Positions 1 to 10,646 of a stretch of 64,000 nucleotides of DNA are shown piece after piece (the stretch's first letter is position 1; each line of letters opens with the position of its first letter). The translations under genes and the position numbers were made by a program. Source of the DNA: Bordetella genomosp. 12 (GTDB lineage Bacteria > Pseudomonadota > Gammaproteobacteria > Burkholderiales > Burkholderiaceae_B); NCBI RefSeq assembly GCF_002261355.1, contig NZ_NEVU01000001.1, forward strand, positions 1 to 64,000, read 5' to 3'. The notes under the pieces are model-generated. The model was given only the letters and a program-made list of their open reading frames with translations, was not told the DNA's origin and did not search any database.

Positions 1-2
1 GA

Positions 3-263
3 CCTGCCTGGGCAAAACAAGCCTGGCACCACTGGTGCGAGCAGGCCGAGCAAAGCGGTATAGCCCCCTTGAACACCTTCGCTCAGCGTCTGAAAGGCTA
101 TCTGCATGGCATCCTGGCCAGATGCCGGCATCGACTAAACACCAGCATCGTTGAGGGCATCAACAACACCATCAAGGCCATTAAGCGGCGCGCCTACGGG
201 TACCGCGACCAAGAATACTTCTTCCTCAAAATCCGCGCCGCCTTCCCCGGTAATGCTCAATGA
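3..263 (+). CDS. ISL3-type transposase, C-terminal end (cut by window edge)
   Basis: The frame is open from the window start and ends at TGA 261-263, so only the last ~86 codons are visible. The C-terminal residues NTSIVEGINNTIKAIKRRAY followed by GYRDQEYFFLKIR match the conserved end of ISL3-family DDE transposases, as I know that family. The glutamate in VEGINN is probably the last residue of the catalytic DDE triad. Whether the full gene upstream is intact cannot be seen. It converges on rpsQ with a terminator between them. No terminal inverted repeat could be identified in the 80 bases after the stop codon. Confidence 0.8.
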   Translation, partial: PAWAKQAWHHWCEQAEQSGIAPLNTFAQRLKGYLHGILARCRHRLNTSIVEGINNTIKAIKRRAYGYRDQEYFFLKIRAAFPGNAQ

Positions 264-266
264 ACC

Positions 267-305
267 AAAAAAAAGCGGCGGGGATTGCTCCCTGCCGCTT
301 TTTTT
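267..305. terminator. bidirectional intrinsic terminator between transposase and rpsQ
   Basis: GCGGCGGGGA (275-284) pairs with TCCCTGCCGC (289-298) through one G-T wobble and a 4-base loop. The stem has eight A on the left and seven T on the right, so it can work on both strands. It ends the S10 gene string 40 bp after rpsQ and also ends the transposase reading 3 bp after its stop. Confidence 0.9.
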
Positions 306-345
306 CGTGGCATCCGGGGCGAACCCTGGAATGCCGCGATGCAAC

Positions 346-627
346 TTAGATGATGCGCGCCGCTTCGACCAGACGCACCACACGCCACGCCTTGGAGCGC
401 GAGATGGGGCGGCCTTCTGCGATTTCGACGGTATCGCCTTCGTTGTACTGGTTCGTTTCATCATGGGCCTTGTACTTGGCCGAACGCATGATGATCTTAC
501 CGTAGATGGGGTGCTTGACGCGGCGCTCAACGAGCACAACGACAGTCTTGTCCATCTTGTTGCTGACGACCTTGCCGACCAGCGTACGCTGGCGCTTGGT
601 AACCTGGGTGTTTTGCGTTTCGCTCAT
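346..627 (-). CDS. rpsQ: 30S ribosomal protein S17
   Basis: This 93-residue protein is full length for S17, a primary 16S rRNA-binding protein of the small subunit body. The core [17 protein letters not shown] and VKHPIYGKI followed by the GDTVEI strand are diagnostic of its OB fold. It starts 2 bp after rpmC ends and is the last gene of the string. A strong terminator and an insertion-sequence end follow instead of rplN, so the spc genes lie elsewhere or beyond the element. Confidence 0.97.
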   Translation of the reverse strand: MSETQNTQVTKRQRTLVGKVVSNKMDKTVVVLVERRVKHPIYGKIIMRSAKYKAHDETNQYNEGDTVEIAEGRPISRSKAWRVVRLVEAARII

Positions 628-629
628 GT

Positions 630-821
630 TTATTTCCCTGCCTTCTCGGTCAGCAAGGTACGCACACGCGCGATGTCGCGACGCACGTTGCGCAGCTGGC
701 TGTTGTTGGCAAGCTGCTGCGTAGCCTTCTGCATGCGCAGACCAAATTGCGCCTTCAGCAGGCTCTCGAGCTCTTTGCCCAGCTCGGCGGCGTCTTTCGA
801 ACGGAGTTCGCTAGCTTTCAT
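630..821 (-). CDS. rpmC: 50S ribosomal protein L29
   Basis: This 63-residue two-helix protein sits near the exit of the peptide tunnel. The start [19 protein letters not shown] and the core [20 protein letters not shown] are typical of L29. It lies between rplP (11 bp upstream) and rpsQ (2 bp downstream), the standard S10-operon order, and is translated from the same message. Confidence 0.97.
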   Translation of the reverse strand: MKASELRSKDAAELGKELESLLKAQFGLRMQKATQQLANNSQLRNVRRDIARVRTLLTEKAGK

Positions 822-832
822 ATTTGTACTCC

Positions 833-1249
833 TTAAGCACCGATATGACGCGCGACGAACGTGGTCGAGATCGGCAGCTTCGCGGCGGCCAAGCGGAACG
901 CTTCGCGCGCCAGCTCTTCGCTGACCCCTTCCATTTCGTAGAGCACCTTGCCGGGCTGGATTTCCGCGACCCAGTACTCGGGGTTGCCTTTACCGTTACC
1001 CATCCGGACTTCAGCCGGCTTATGCGAGATCGGCTTATCCGGGAAGATACGAATCCAGATACGGCCGCCACGCTTGATGTGACGGTTGATGGCACGACGA
1101 GCAGCTTCGATCTGACGGGCGGTCAGACGGCCACGGCCGGTGGCCTTCAGGCCGAATTCGCCGAAGGACACGTTGGCACCGCGAGTCGCCAGGCCGGTGT
1201 TGCGGCCTTTCTGCTCTTTGCGATATTTTCTGCGAGACGGTTGCAGCAT
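833..1249 (-). CDS. rplP: 50S ribosomal protein L16
   Basis: This 138-residue protein organises the A-site region of the large subunit and contacts 5S and 23S rRNA. The N-terminal [17 protein letters not shown] and the conserved [17 protein letters not shown] segment identify it. It starts 2 bp after the end of rpsC, which suggests coupled translation, and has the length usual for the family. Confidence 0.98.
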   Translation of the reverse strand: MLQPSRRKYRKEQKGRNTGLATRGANVSFGEFGLKATGRGRLTARQIEAARRAINRHIKRGGRIWIRIFPDKPISHKPAEVRMGNGKGNPEYWVAEIQPGKVLYEMEGVSEELAREAFRLAAAKLPISTTFVARHIGA

Positions 1250-1251
1250 TG

Positions 1252-2043
1252 TTATTCTCCTTCAGGCGCCGGAGCCGCGTCCGCCTTACGGGGAGCACGA
1301 CCACGACCACCCGGACGGCCGTTGCGGGCACCATCCGGACGATCGCCACGGGGGGCGCGACGCGGACGACGCTCTTCTTCACGCGGGGCGGCGGTTTCGG
1401 GAGGCAGCTCGCCATTGGCCAGCATATCGCCCTTATAGACCCACACCTTGATGCCGATCACACCGTAGGTGGTGTGGGCTTCGGAGGTGCCGTAGTCGAT
1501 GTTCGCCTTCAACGTGTGAAGCGGCACGCGGCCTTCGCGATACCACTCGGTACGAGCGATTTCGATACCGTTCAGACGGCCCGAGCTCATGATCTTGATG
1601 CCCTGAGCACCCAGGCGCATGGCGTTCTGCATGGCGCGCTTCATGGCGCGGCGGAACATAATGCGCTTTTCGAGCTGCTGGGAGATCGAGTCGGCGATCA
1701 ACTGAGCGTCGGTTTCCGGCTTGCGGATTTCCTCGATGTTGACGTGCACGGGCACGCCCATCAGACGCTGCAGATCAGCCTTCAGGTTTTCGATGTCTTC
1801 GCCACGCTTGCCGATCACCACGCCCGGACGAGCCGAGTAAACCGTGATGCGGGCGTTCTTGGCGGGACGCTCGATGACCACGCGACCGACCGAAGCGCTC
1901 TTGAGCTTCTTCTTCAGGTACTCGCGCACGCGGATGTCTTCGGCCAGCATGCCGCCGAAAGCCTTGTCGTCGGCGTACCAACGCGAGGACCAGTTACGGG
2001 TGACCGCGAGACGGAACCCAGTGGGGTGAATTTTCTGACCCAT
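1252..2043 (-). CDS. rpsC: 30S ribosomal protein S3
   Basis: This 263-residue protein of the small-subunit head helps form the mRNA entry tunnel and its helicase activity. An N-terminal KH domain ([15 protein letters not shown], about residues 75-90) is followed by the S3 C-terminal domain ([15 protein letters not shown]). After residue ~218 comes a low-complexity tail rich in Arg, Pro, Gly and Ala, longer than the E. coli form (233 aa). Such tails are common in betaproteobacterial S3. It lies 9 bp downstream of rplV. Confidence 0.98.
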   Translation of the reverse strand: MGQKIHPTGFRLAVTRNWSSRWYADDKAFGGMLAEDIRVREYLKKKLKSASVGRVVIERPAKNARITVYSARPGVVIGKRGEDIENLKADLQRLMGVPVHVNIEEIRKPETDAQLIADSISQQLEKRIMFRRAMKRAMQNAMRLGAQGIKIMSSGRLNGIEIARTEWYREGRVPLHTLKANIDYGTSEAHTTYGVIGIKVWVYKGDMLANGELPPETAAPREEERRPRRAPRGDRPDGARNGRPGGRGRAPRKADAAPAPEGE

Positions 2044-2052
2044 CTTGACTCC

Positions 2053-2382
2053 TTAAGCTCCGACCTTGACCGTAATGTGGCAGGTCTGCTTCTCGATACG
2101 GTTGCCACGGCCCTTGGCGCGAGCCGAGAAACGCTTCATCGATTGAGCCTTGTCCACATAAATCGTGGTGACCTTCAGCTCGTCGATATCAGCGCCTTCG
2201 TTGTGCTCAGCGTTGGCGATGGCGGACTCGACAGCCTTCTTCAGGATGCCGGCAGCCTTCTTCGGCGAGAAGTTGAGGATGTTCAGCGCCTGAGCGACCG
2301 ACTTGCCGCGGATGAGATCCGCAACCAGACGGGTTTTCTGCGCCGAGATGTGAACCCCACGGATAATGGCAGTAGTTTCCAT
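2053..2382 (-). CDS. rplV: 50S ribosomal protein L22
   Basis: This 109-residue protein has a globular domain on the ribosome surface and an extended beta-hairpin that lines the exit tunnel at the constriction, where macrolide-resistance changes occur. The motifs [16 protein letters not shown] and [16 protein letters not shown] are characteristic; the second is the hairpin tip region and looks like wild type. Only 3 bp separate it from rpsS. Confidence 0.98.
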   Translation of the reverse strand: METTAIIRGVHISAQKTRLVADLIRGKSVAQALNILNFSPKKAAGILKKAVESAIANAEHNEGADIDELKVTTIYVDKAQSMKRFSARAKGRGNRIEKQTCHITVKVGA

Positions 2383-2385
2383 CGC

Positions 2386-2661
2386 TTACCTCTTCGCCTT
2401 CTTGTCCGCGGCATGACCCTTGAACGTACGGGTCAGGGCGAACTCGCCAAGCTTGTGACCGACCATGTTCTCGTTGATGTAAACGGGAACGTGCTGGCGG
2501 CCATTGTGCACAGCGATCGTCAGACCGATGAACTCGGGCAGGATCGTGGAACGGCGCGACCAGGTTTTGATCGGCTTTTTGTCTTTGCCCGTCACGGCCG
2601 CTTCCACCTTTTTGATCAGGTGCGCGTCGACAAACGGGCCTTTCTTGATCGAACGTGACAT
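2386..2661 (-). CDS. rpsS: 30S ribosomal protein S19
   Basis: This 91-residue head protein works with S13. [20 protein letters not shown] and the core [19 protein letters not shown] followed by [12 protein letters not shown] are the family signature. It sits 12 bp downstream of rplB, in standard order and of standard length. Confidence 0.98.
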   Translation of the reverse strand: MSRSIKKGPFVDAHLIKKVEAAVTGKDKKPIKTWSRRSTILPEFIGLTIAVHNGRQHVPVYINENMVGHKLGEFALTRTFKGHAADKKAKR

Positions 2662-2673
2662 AGTGTTCGCCTC

Positions 2674-3501
2674 TTACTTGCGCTTGCGCCGTTGAACGAT
2701 CATATTGTTCGTCCGCTTGTTGCGACGGGTCTTGAAACCCTTCGCCGGAGTACCCCACGGGCTGACCGGCTCGCGAGCTTCACCGGTACGGCCCTCACCA
2801 CCACCGTGCGGGTGGTCGATCGGGTTCATGGCGACACCACGGACCGTCGGGCGGATACCGCGCCAACGCATGGCACCGGCCTTACCGATTTGGCGCAGGC
2901 TGTGTTCTTCGTTACCGACTTCACCGATGGTGGCGCGGCACTCAATGTGCACGCGACGCACTTCACCAGAGCGCAGACGGACCTGAGCGTAGGTGCCTTC
3001 ACGGGCCATCAGGACGGCGGAGGCGCCGGCCGAACGAACCATCTGAGCACCCTTGCCGGGGATCATCTCGACGCAGTGAATCGTCGTACCCACCGGGATG
3101 TTGCGGATGGGCAGCGTGTTGCCGGCGCGGATCGGGGCTTCGACGCCCGAGATCAGCGTGGCACCCACTTCCACACCACGCGGAGCGATGATGTAGCGAC
3201 GCTCGCCATCGGCGTAGCACAGCAGGGCGATGTGAGCCGTGCGGTTGGGGTCATATTCCAGACGCTCAACCTTCGCAGGGATACCGTCCTTGTTGCGACG
3301 GAAGTCGACAACACGGTAGTGCTGCTTATGGCCACCGCCACGATGACGGATCGTGATGTGACCGTTGTTGTTACGGCCCGAACCACGGATCTTCTTTTCG
3401 AGCAGAGCGGCGTGAGGCGCACCCTTGTGCAGCTTGGGGCTGACGACCTTCACCATGCCACGGCGGCCAGCCGAGGTCGGCTTTACTTTAACGAGGGCCA
3501 T
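2674..3501 (-). CDS. rplB: 50S ribosomal protein L2
   Basis: This 275-residue protein is needed for subunit association and peptidyl-transferase activity. It has an OB-like N-terminal half, an SH3-like C-terminal half and the universally conserved loop [16 protein letters not shown], which carries the functionally important histidine near residue 230. The basic C-terminus [19 protein letters not shown] is typical. It abuts rplW with no spacer. Confidence 0.98.
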   Translation of the reverse strand: MALVKVKPTSAGRRGMVKVVSPKLHKGAPHAALLEKKIRGSGRNNNGHITIRHRGGGHKQHYRVVDFRRNKDGIPAKVERLEYDPNRTAHIALLCYADGERRYIIAPRGVEVGATLISGVEAPIRAGNTLPIRNIPVGTTIHCVEMIPGKGAQMVRSAGASAVLMAREGTYAQVRLRSGEVRRVHIECRATIGEVGNEEHSLRQIGKAGAMRWRGIRPTVRGVAMNPIDHPHGGGEGRTGEAREPVSPWGTPAKGFKTRRNKRTNNMIVQRRKRK

Positions 3502-3798
3502 TTACTTCACCTCCGCAAAGTCGATTTCCTGGCCGTCCTTGAGCGAGACGTAGGCCTTGCGCTCATTGCGACGACGACCAACGAAACGGCCAAAGCGCTT
3601 GACTTTGCCCTTACGGTTGAGGACCTGCACGGCTTCGACCTGCACCTTGAAGAGCAGTTCGACGGCAGCCTTGATCTCCGGCTTGGTAGCGTCAGCCACC
3701 ACACGGAAAGCGATTTGCTGGTTCTTCTCGGCGACGAACGTGGCTTTTTCAGTCACGACCGGCGCGAGAATGACTTGCATCAAGCGTTCGGCGTTCAT
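3502..3798 (-). CDS. rplW: 50S ribosomal protein L23
   Basis: This 98-residue protein sits at the tunnel exit and is the docking site for trigger factor and SRP. The start [20 protein letters not shown] and the [18 protein letters not shown] loop identify it. The start codon overlaps the end of rplD by 4 bases, a sign of translational coupling. Confidence 0.97.
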   Translation of the reverse strand: MNAERLMQVILAPVVTEKATFVAEKNQQIAFRVVADATKPEIKAAVELLFKVQVEAVQVLNRKGKVKRFGRFVGRRRNERKAYVSLKDGQEIDFAEVK

Positions 3799-4412
3799 CC
3801 GAGCATCTCCTCGAGTTGCGCGATGGCCGGCTTGGTGATCAGCACTTTCTTGTAGTGGATCAGCGACAGCGGATCGGCATAGCGGGGCTCGACCACGGCA
3901 ACGTGCGGCAGGTTGCGAGTGGCGAGGTAAACATTTTCATCCACCGTATCGGTGATGATCAGCACGGAATCCAGGCCCAGGGTCTTCAGCTTTTCGGCTG
4001 CCAGCTTGGTCTTGGGCGACTCGAGCGAGAAGGTGTCAACCACGGCGATGCGGTCTTCACGAGCCAACTGCGACAGAATCGAGCGGATCCCGGCGCGGTA
4101 CATCTTCTTGTTGACCTTCTGGCTGAAGTTTTCTTCAGGCGAATTCGGGAACGTGCGACCACCCCCACGCCACAGCGGCGACGAAGTCATACCGGCGCGA
4201 GCGCGGCCGGTACCCTTCTGGCGCCAGGGCTTCTTGGTGGAGTGCTTGACTTCAGCGCGGTCTTTCTGAGCGCGGTTGCCGCTGCGAGCGTTGGCCTGGA
4301 AGGCAACAACGATCTGGTGCACCAGCGCTTCGTTGAAGTCGCGGCCGAAGACGGTGTCGGGCGCGCTAAACGTCGCGGCCTGACCTTGGTCGTTCAGGAG
4401 CTTGAGATCCAT
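3795..4412 (-). CDS. rplD: 50S ribosomal protein L4
   Basis: This 205-residue protein's extended loop (about residues 45-95: [20 protein letters not shown] then GRARAG) reaches the tunnel constriction. In E. coli L4 is the autogenous repressor of the S10 operon. Here the matching leader would be the ~137-nt region before rplC, because a terminator separates rpsJ from rplC; that role is inference. It lies 4 bp after rplC. Confidence 0.97.
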   Translation of the reverse strand: MDLKLLNDQGQAATFSAPDTVFGRDFNEALVHQIVVAFQANARSGNRAQKDRAEVKHSTKKPWRQKGTGRARAGMTSSPLWRGGGRTFPNSPEENFSQKVNKKMYRAGIRSILSQLAREDRIAVVDTFSLESPKTKLAAEKLKTLGLDSVLIITDTVDENVYLATRNLPHVAVVEPRYADPLSLIHYKKVLITKPAIAQLEEMLG

Positions 4413-4416
4413 TTAC

Positions 4417-5106
4417 TTACGCCCCCTTCTTGGCCGGCGCTTTGATGGCCGGACGCACGATGACATCGCCACCCGCGTGGCCGGGGACTGCGCCCTTGAC
4501 CAACAGCAGGCCGCGCTCAGCGTCGACACGAACGACGTCGAGGTTCTGAACCGTACGGGTGACATCGCCCAGATGGCCAGCCATGCGCTTGCCGGGGAAA
4601 ATGCGGCCCGGATCTTGTGCTTGGCCGATGGAGCCAGGCACGCGGTGCGAACGCGAGTTACCGTGCGAGGCACGTTGCGAGCCGAAGTGGTGGCGCTTGA
4701 TGGTACCGGCAAAGCCTTTACCAATCGTGGTGCCCGTCACGTCGACTTGTTGACCGGCTTCAAAGACGGATTCCACGGCGATGACCGAGCCAGCTGCAAA
4801 TTCAGCAGCGCGCGCGGGATCGAGACGGAATTCCTTCAGGTTGCTGCCGGCTTCAGCGCCAGCCTTAGCGAAGTGACCGGCCTCAGCCTTGGTCACGCGC
4901 GAGGCGCGGCGATTGCCATAAGTCACTTGGATGGCGGCGTAGCCGTCGGTTTCCAGGGACTTGACTTGGGTCACGCGGTTGTTGGACACGTCCAGCACAG
5001 TGACCGGGATGGACTCGCCTTCCTCGGTAAAAATGCGGGTCATGCCGACCTTGCGACCCACCAAACCCAGCCGATGGGCGGCGGGCGTGGGCGTCGTATT
5101 CGACAT
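4417..5106 (-). CDS. rplC: 50S ribosomal protein L3
   Basis: This protein of about 229 residues is one of the first to bind 23S rRNA; its tip reaches the peptidyl-transferase centre. Motifs include [19 protein letters not shown] and [20 protein letters not shown]. The reading frame is open further upstream to 5169, but I chose the ATG at 5106 because GGAG lies 7 bases before it and the protein then begins just ahead of the conserved [11 protein letters not shown] segment. It is the first gene after the promoter at 5250-5279. Confidence 0.96.
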   Translation of the reverse strand: MSNTTPTPAAHRLGLVGRKVGMTRIFTEEGESIPVTVLDVSNNRVTQVKSLETDGYAAIQVTYGNRRASRVTKAEAGHFAKAGAEAGSNLKEFRLDPARAAEFAAGSVIAVESVFEAGQQVDVTGTTIGKGFAGTIKRHHFGSQRASHGNSRSHRVPGSIGQAQDPGRIFPGKRMAGHLGDVTRTVQNLDVVRVDAERGLLLVKGAVPGHAGGDVIVRPAIKAPAKKGA

Positions 5107-5249
5107 TGTTTTCTCCATTCCCGACTGCGATTGGTCGGGGCTAATCAGGTAAAGGGTAACGGCCCTCACCCTACAGGACTAAGTACCAGGCCAACGCTTT
5201 TGCAGGCTGCCGGCCATAGTTATTCTTGCCACAAAATGGCAAGCTTCAC

Positions 5250-5279
5250 ATATTAGCATGTTTTTTGTAGCTGGCACAA
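5250..5279 (-). promoter_or_regulatory. candidate sigma-70 promoter for the rplC-rpsQ string
   Basis: On the minus strand an extended -10, TGC then TAATAT (5250-5255), lies 18 bases after a weak -35 TTGTGC (5274-5279). It would give a leader of roughly 137 nt before rplC. The leader also holds a 7-bp inverted repeat CTTGCCA/TGGCAAG (around 5225-5245). Position between a terminator and rplC supports a promoter; the -35 is poor, so the exact site is tentative. Confidence 0.5.
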
Positions 5280-5351
5280 GCACTTAGCGTTTTAGCCAAG
5301 CCGTGTCGGGCTGCCGCGACAGCGACAGAATCGGGCCGGATAATTGCCCGG

Positions 5352-5396
5352 AAAAACAAAATGGCCGCACTCCGAGGAGATGCGGCCATTTTTCGG
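5352..5396. terminator. intrinsic terminator between rpsJ and rplC
   Basis: ATGGCCGCA pairs perfectly with TGCGGCCAT around an 11-base loop (stem 5360-5389). On the minus strand the stem is followed by TTTTGTTTTT, so it should stop transcripts leaving rpsJ. On the plus strand it is also followed by T5. It lies 37-80 bp downstream of the rpsJ stop codon. Confidence 0.85.
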
Positions 5397-5432
5397 AACG
5401 CGCGCCAGGCGCGCACCCCGTTTTGCCTTGCT

Positions 5433-5744
5433 TTACTGCAGAGCGATCTCGACGTCGACACCGGCCGGCAAGTCCAGACGCATCAGGGCGTCAACGGTCT
5501 TGTCGGTGGGATCCACGATGTCCATCAGGCGCTGATGGGTGCGGATCTCGAACTGGTCGCGCGACGTCTTGTTGACGTGCGGCGAACGCAGAACGTCGTA
5601 ACGACGGATGCGCGTGGGCAGGGGAACCGGACCGCGGACGACAGCGCCGGTACGCTTGGCGGTGTCAACGATTTCCGCTGCGGACTGATCGATCAGTTTG
5701 TAATCGAAGGCCTTCAGACGGATGCGGATCTTTTGGTTTTTCAT
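5433..5744 (-). CDS. rpsJ: 30S ribosomal protein S10 / NusE
   Basis: This 103-residue protein is both a head protein of the small subunit and, as NusE, a partner of NusB and NusG in antitermination. Motifs [20 protein letters not shown] and the loop [20 protein letters not shown] are diagnostic. It is the last gene of the rpsL-rpsG-fusA-tuf-rpsJ string, 62 bp after tuf, and is followed by a terminator rather than reading straight into rplC. Confidence 0.98.
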   Translation of the reverse strand: MKNQKIRIRLKAFDYKLIDQSAAEIVDTAKRTGAVVRGPVPLPTRIRRYDVLRSPHVNKTSRDQFEIRTHQRLMDIVDPTDKTVDALMRLDLPAGVDVEIALQ

Positions 5745-5806
5745 GGCGTTTCCTAAAGAACGAAAAACGAAGGCGGTCGGTAGCCTGACCGCCCTCGTGA
5801 TGGGTA

Positions 5807-6997
<1,191 letters not shown>

Positions 6998-7073
6998 GAT
7001 CTATATCCTTTAACTTTCAAGGAAACTTGGATATTTGCCGCGCCCCGGATCATGGGGTCGCGGCGACGGTTAT

Positions 7074-9176
7074 TTACTTGGCCCGAGCGGCGATGACTTC
7101 GTCAGCGACGTTCTTGGGAGCCTCGGAGTAATGCTTGAATTCCATCGTGTACGTGGCACGACCTTGCGTCAGCGAACGCAGGTTGGTGGCGTAACCGAAC
7201 ATCTCGGCCAGAGGAACCTCTGCCTTGATGATCTTACCGCCGCCGACCATATCGTCCATACCCTGGACCATGCCGCGGCGCGAGGACAGATCGCCCATCA
7301 CGCTGCCAGCGTAGTCTTCCGGCGTTTCGACTTCAACAGCCATCATCGGTTCGAGCAGGACCGGGCTGGCCTTGCGCATACCTTCCTTGAAAGCCATCGA
7401 GCCGGCCATCTTGAACGCGTTTTCGTTCGAGTCCACATCGTGGTACGAACCAAAGAACAGCGTGACCTTCACGTCCACGACCGGGTAGCCAGCCAGAATA
7501 CCTGCAGGCAGGGTTTCCTGGATGCCCTTGTCCACCGCGGGGATGAATTCGCGAGGAACCACACCGCCCTTGATGGCATCGACGAACTCGAAGCCGCCGC
7601 CCGGGGGCAACGGTTCGACCTTGAGCACCACGTGACCGTACTGACCGCGACCGCCCGACTGCTTGACGAACTTGCCTTCGACTTCTTCGCAGACCTTACG
7701 GATGGTTTCGCGATAGGCCACCTGGGGCTTGCCGACGTTGGCTTCCACGCCGAATTCGCGCTTCATGCGGTCAACAAGAATTTCCAGGTGCAGCTCGCCC
7801 ATGCCCGAAATGATGGTCTGGCCGGATTCTTCGTCGCTGCGCACGCGGAACGACGGATCTTCCTGAGCCAGACGCGACAGGGCCAGGCCCATCTTTTCCT
7901 GGTCAGCCTTCGACTTGGGTTCGACGGCCTGCGAAATCACAGGCTCGGGGAACTCCATGCGCTCCAGCGTGACATGGGAATCGATGTCGCACAGCGTTTC
8001 GCCGGTGGTCACGTCCTTCAGACCCACCACGGCGGCGATGTCGCCAGCGAGAACTTCCTTGATTTCTTCGCGGTTGTTCGCGTGCATCTGCAGAATACGG
8101 CCGATACGCTCTTTCTTGCCCTTGATGGGGTTGAAAACCGTGTCGCCCGACTTCAGCACGCCCGAGTAGACGCGCACGAAGGTCAACTGACCCACGAACG
8201 GATCGCTCATCAGCTTGAACGCCAGCGCCGAGAACTTCTCTTCGTCGTTGGCGCTGCGCTTGACTTCGTTGCCGTTGTCATCGGTGCCTTCGACCGGCGG
8301 AATATCCACAGGCGAGGGCAGGTAGTCGATGACCGCGTCCAGCATGCGCTGCACGCCCTTGTTCTTGAAGGCGGTGCCGCACAGCATCGGCTGGATTTCG
8401 CCAGCGATGGTGCGTTGACGGATGGCGTTGTTGATCTCAGCCTCGTCCAGCGAACCGGTTTCGAGGTACTTGTTCATCAGTTCCTCGGACGATTCGGCGG
8501 CCGCTTCGACCAGCTTCTCGTGCCACTCTTCAGCGTCGGCTTGCAGTTCGGCCGGGATGTCGGCGTAGTCGAACTTCGTGCCTTGGCTGGCTTCGTCCCA
8601 AATGATGGCCTTCATCTTGACCAGATCGATCACGCCAGTGAACGTGTCTTCGGCGCCGATGGGGATCACGATGGGCACGGGGTTGGCACGCAGGCGGGTG
8701 CGCAGCTGCTCGTAGACCTTGAAGAAGTTGGCGCCAGTACGGTCCATCTTGTTCACGAAGGCCAGACGGGGCACACCGTACTTGTTGGCTTGGCGCCAAA
8801 CGGTTTCCGATTGAGGCTGAACGCCGCCCACGGCGCAGTACACCATGCAAGCACCGTCCAGGACGCGCATGGAACGCTCCACCTCGATGGTGAAGTCCAC
8901 GTGCCCCGGGGTGTCGATGATGTTGATGCGGTGCTCGGGATAGTTGCCGGCCATGCCGCGCCAAAACGCCGTCGTAGCCGCCGACGTAATGGTGATGCCA
9001 CGCTCTTGCTCTTGCTCCATCCAGTCCATGGTGGCTGCGCCATCATGCACTTCGCCAATCTTGTGATTGACGCCGGTATAGAACAGGATGCGTTCGGTCG
9101 TGGTGGTCTTCCCTGCATCGATGTGCGCAGAGATACCAATGTTGCGATAGCGCTCGATCGGGGTTTTGCGGGCCAT
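7074..9176 (-). CDS. fusA: elongation factor G
   Basis: This 700-residue translocase GTPase moves tRNAs and mRNA after peptide-bond formation and helps recycle ribosomes with RRF. The G domain has [12 protein letters not shown] (from residue 17), DTPGHVDF and NKMD; domains II-V follow at the usual lengths, including the domain IV segment [11 protein letters not shown]. It lies 18 bp after rpsG in the str operon order. Confidence 0.99.
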   Translation of the reverse strand: MARKTPIERYRNIGISAHIDAGKTTTTERILFYTGVNHKIGEVHDGAATMDWMEQEQERGITITSAATTAFWRGMAGNYPEHRINIIDTPGHVDFTIEVERSMRVLDGACMVYCAVGGVQPQSETVWRQANKYGVPRLAFVNKMDRTGANFFKVYEQLRTRLRANPVPIVIPIGAEDTFTGVIDLVKMKAIIWDEASQGTKFDYADIPAELQADAEEWHEKLVEAAAESSEELMNKYLETGSLDEAEINNAIRQRTIAGEIQPMLCGTAFKNKGVQRMLDAVIDYLPSPVDIPPVEGTDDNGNEVKRSANDEEKFSALAFKLMSDPFVGQLTFVRVYSGVLKSGDTVFNPIKGKKERIGRILQMHANNREEIKEVLAGDIAAVVGLKDVTTGETLCDIDSHVTLERMEFPEPVISQAVEPKSKADQEKMGLALSRLAQEDPSFRVRSDEESGQTIISGMGELHLEILVDRMKREFGVEANVGKPQVAYRETIRKVCEEVEGKFVKQSGGRGQYGHVVLKVEPLPPGGGFEFVDAIKGGVVPREFIPAVDKGIQETLPAGILAGYPVVDVKVTLFFGSYHDVDSNENAFKMAGSMAFKEGMRKASPVLLEPMMAVEVETPEDYAGSVMGDLSSRRGMVQGMDDMVGGGKIIKAEVPLAEMFGYATNLRSLTQGRATYTMEFKHYSEAPKNVADEVIAARAK

Positions 9177-9194
9177 GGTGGATTAATCCTTAAA

Positions 9195-9665
9195 TTACCA
9201 GCGGAAATGGCTGAAAGCCTTGTTGGCTTCGGCCATCTTGTGCGTGTCTTCGCGCTTCTTCATTGCGGCGCCACGACCTTCAGAGGCGTCGATCAGTTCG
9301 CCAGCCAGACGCAGATCCATCGACTTTTCGCCACGCTTCTTGGCGGCTTCACGGAGCCAACGCATAGCCAGGGCCAGGCGGCGCACGGGGCGCACTTCAA
9401 CCGGCACTTGGTAGTTGGCACCGCCAACGCGGCGGCTCTTGACTTCGACGATCGGCTTGATGTTGTTGATGGCCAGCGTGAAGACTTCAATCGGCTCTTT
9501 GCCGGTCTTGGTCTGGACTTGAGCCAGGGCACCGTAGACGATGCGCTCAGCGACGGCCTTCTTGCCGTCCAGCATCACAACGTTCATGAACTTGGCGAGC
9601 TCGACGCTGCCGAACTTCGGATCGGGCAGAATCTCGCGCTTGGGTACTTCGCGACGACGGGGCAT
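9195..9665 (-). CDS. rpsG: 30S ribosomal protein S7
   Basis: This 156-residue protein nucleates the 30S head and contacts E-site tRNA. The N-terminus [20 protein letters not shown] and the NQVPVEVRP-like segment ([20 protein letters not shown]) identify it. In E. coli S7 represses its own operon by binding the rpsL-rpsG spacer. The spacer here is 167 nt, long enough for such a site, but I could not recognise the specific structure. Confidence 0.98.
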
Positions 9666-9832
9666 TTTTGCTTCCTTGTGTCTGTTCAGTTGAACCGCGC
9701 TTTCACACGGCCATGGTCATCCATACAGAATGACCCCTTACGTGCTGCACACTATTCCAGCGTTCACTGGCGCAGCTGCACACTCTCCGGGCCACGGGTC
9801 CTCCCGCAACCTGGGTACTGCGGCGAAGGTGA
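9666..9832 (-). promoter_or_regulatory. rpsL-rpsG spacer, possible S7 autoregulatory region
   Basis: This 167-nt gap inside an otherwise tight operon corresponds to the place where the S7 repressor target lies in E. coli. I see no strong terminator and no gene. The regulatory role is inferred from position and length only. Confidence 0.3.
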
Positions 9833-10210
9833 TTAGGCCTTCTTCGGGCGCTTGGCACCGTACTTCGAACGAGCTTGCTTACGGTCCTTGACGCCTTGCA
9901 GGTCAAGGGAGCCGCGCACGATGTGATAACGCACACCGGGCAAGTCCTTCACACGACCGCCACGCACCAGAACGACCGAGTGCTCCTGCAGGTTGTGGCC
10001 TTCGCCGCCGATGTACGAAATGACTTCGTAACCGTTGGTCAGACGCACCTTGGCAACCTTACGCAGAGCGGAGTTCGGCTTCTTGGGGGTGGTGGTGTAG
10101 ACACGGGTGCAAACGCCACGGCGCTGGGGGCAATTCTCCAGCGCGGGGCTCTTGCTCTTGATGATGCTGACTTCGCGCGGCTTGCGCACGAGTTGGCTAA
10201 TGGTAGGCAT
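9833..10210 (-). CDS. rpsL: 30S ribosomal protein S12
   Basis: This 125-residue protein of the decoding centre is where streptomycin-resistance changes occur. The key loop [15 protein letters not shown] keeps the lysine equivalent to K43, and PGVRYH follows VKDL with the usual lysine, so the sequence is the drug-sensitive form. It is the first gene of the str operon, ~345 nt downstream of a probable promoter. Confidence 0.98.
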
Positions 10211-10646
10211 GACCTTTGAAATCCCTTTTACGTACCACTGGTAAGTACTTACGTACTATGTCCTCCGGACGCCTGATGCTAAGACGCCTGGCGGAGGCAG
10301 TTTGCGCAAAACCGCCTCTGACGTGGGTGACGTAAAAGAGCGGGTCTTGCAGACAAGCGCGCAAAGTGTGAGAGATGCCTGTTTCACTGCTATTACCCAC
10401 ACAGGCATCGCTAGCCAAAACCATCTGGTGATGACAAAGCTGGCAGCCCTGGTGTGGGTGGGTGCGGACAAAACTACCCGAACTCGTGACGCATCCGGCA
10501 GTCTTGCTCAATCCGCAGCACCTGTACTTTGCACGCGCATAAAGCAGTAAGCCCTTTAGCTTAGCGTAGTTATCCACCGCTGTCAAAGGCTGTGCGCAAA
10601 AAATGCGCGGGATGACGGAACGCTGCGCGGCGGACTCCGACCCCGT
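10211..10646 (-). promoter_or_regulatory. rpsL upstream region with long leader
   Basis: This 436-nt gene-free region holds, reading toward rpsL: a promoter candidate (10558-10586), a 9-bp inverted repeat GATGCCTGT (10373-10381) / ACAGGCATC (10401-10409), a repeated GACGCCTG (10268, 10283), and a perfect 12-bp palindrome GTAAGTACTTAC (10241-10252) 31 bp before the start codon. No credible gene was found in any frame. Confidence 0.55.
10558..10586 (-). promoter_or_regulatory. candidate promoter for rpsL-rpsG-fusA-tuf-rpsJ
   Basis: On the minus strand a perfect -35 TTGACA (10581-10586) is followed after 17 bases by TAAGCT (10558-10563), a weak -10. The spacer contains GTGGATAA, close to a DnaA box. 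This is the only perfect -35 I found in the rpsL upstream region. Confidence 0.45.

Noticed and set aside
4417-5169. Longer rplC start (250 residues)
   Set aside because: The extra 21 residues have no family match, and the ATG at 5106 has a well-placed GGAG.
7035-9836. A 933-codon open frame on the plus strand across fusA and rpsG
   Set aside because: It is the antisense shadow of fusA and rpsG. High GC leaves long open frames opposite real genes; it has no ribosome-binding site and no recognisable domain.
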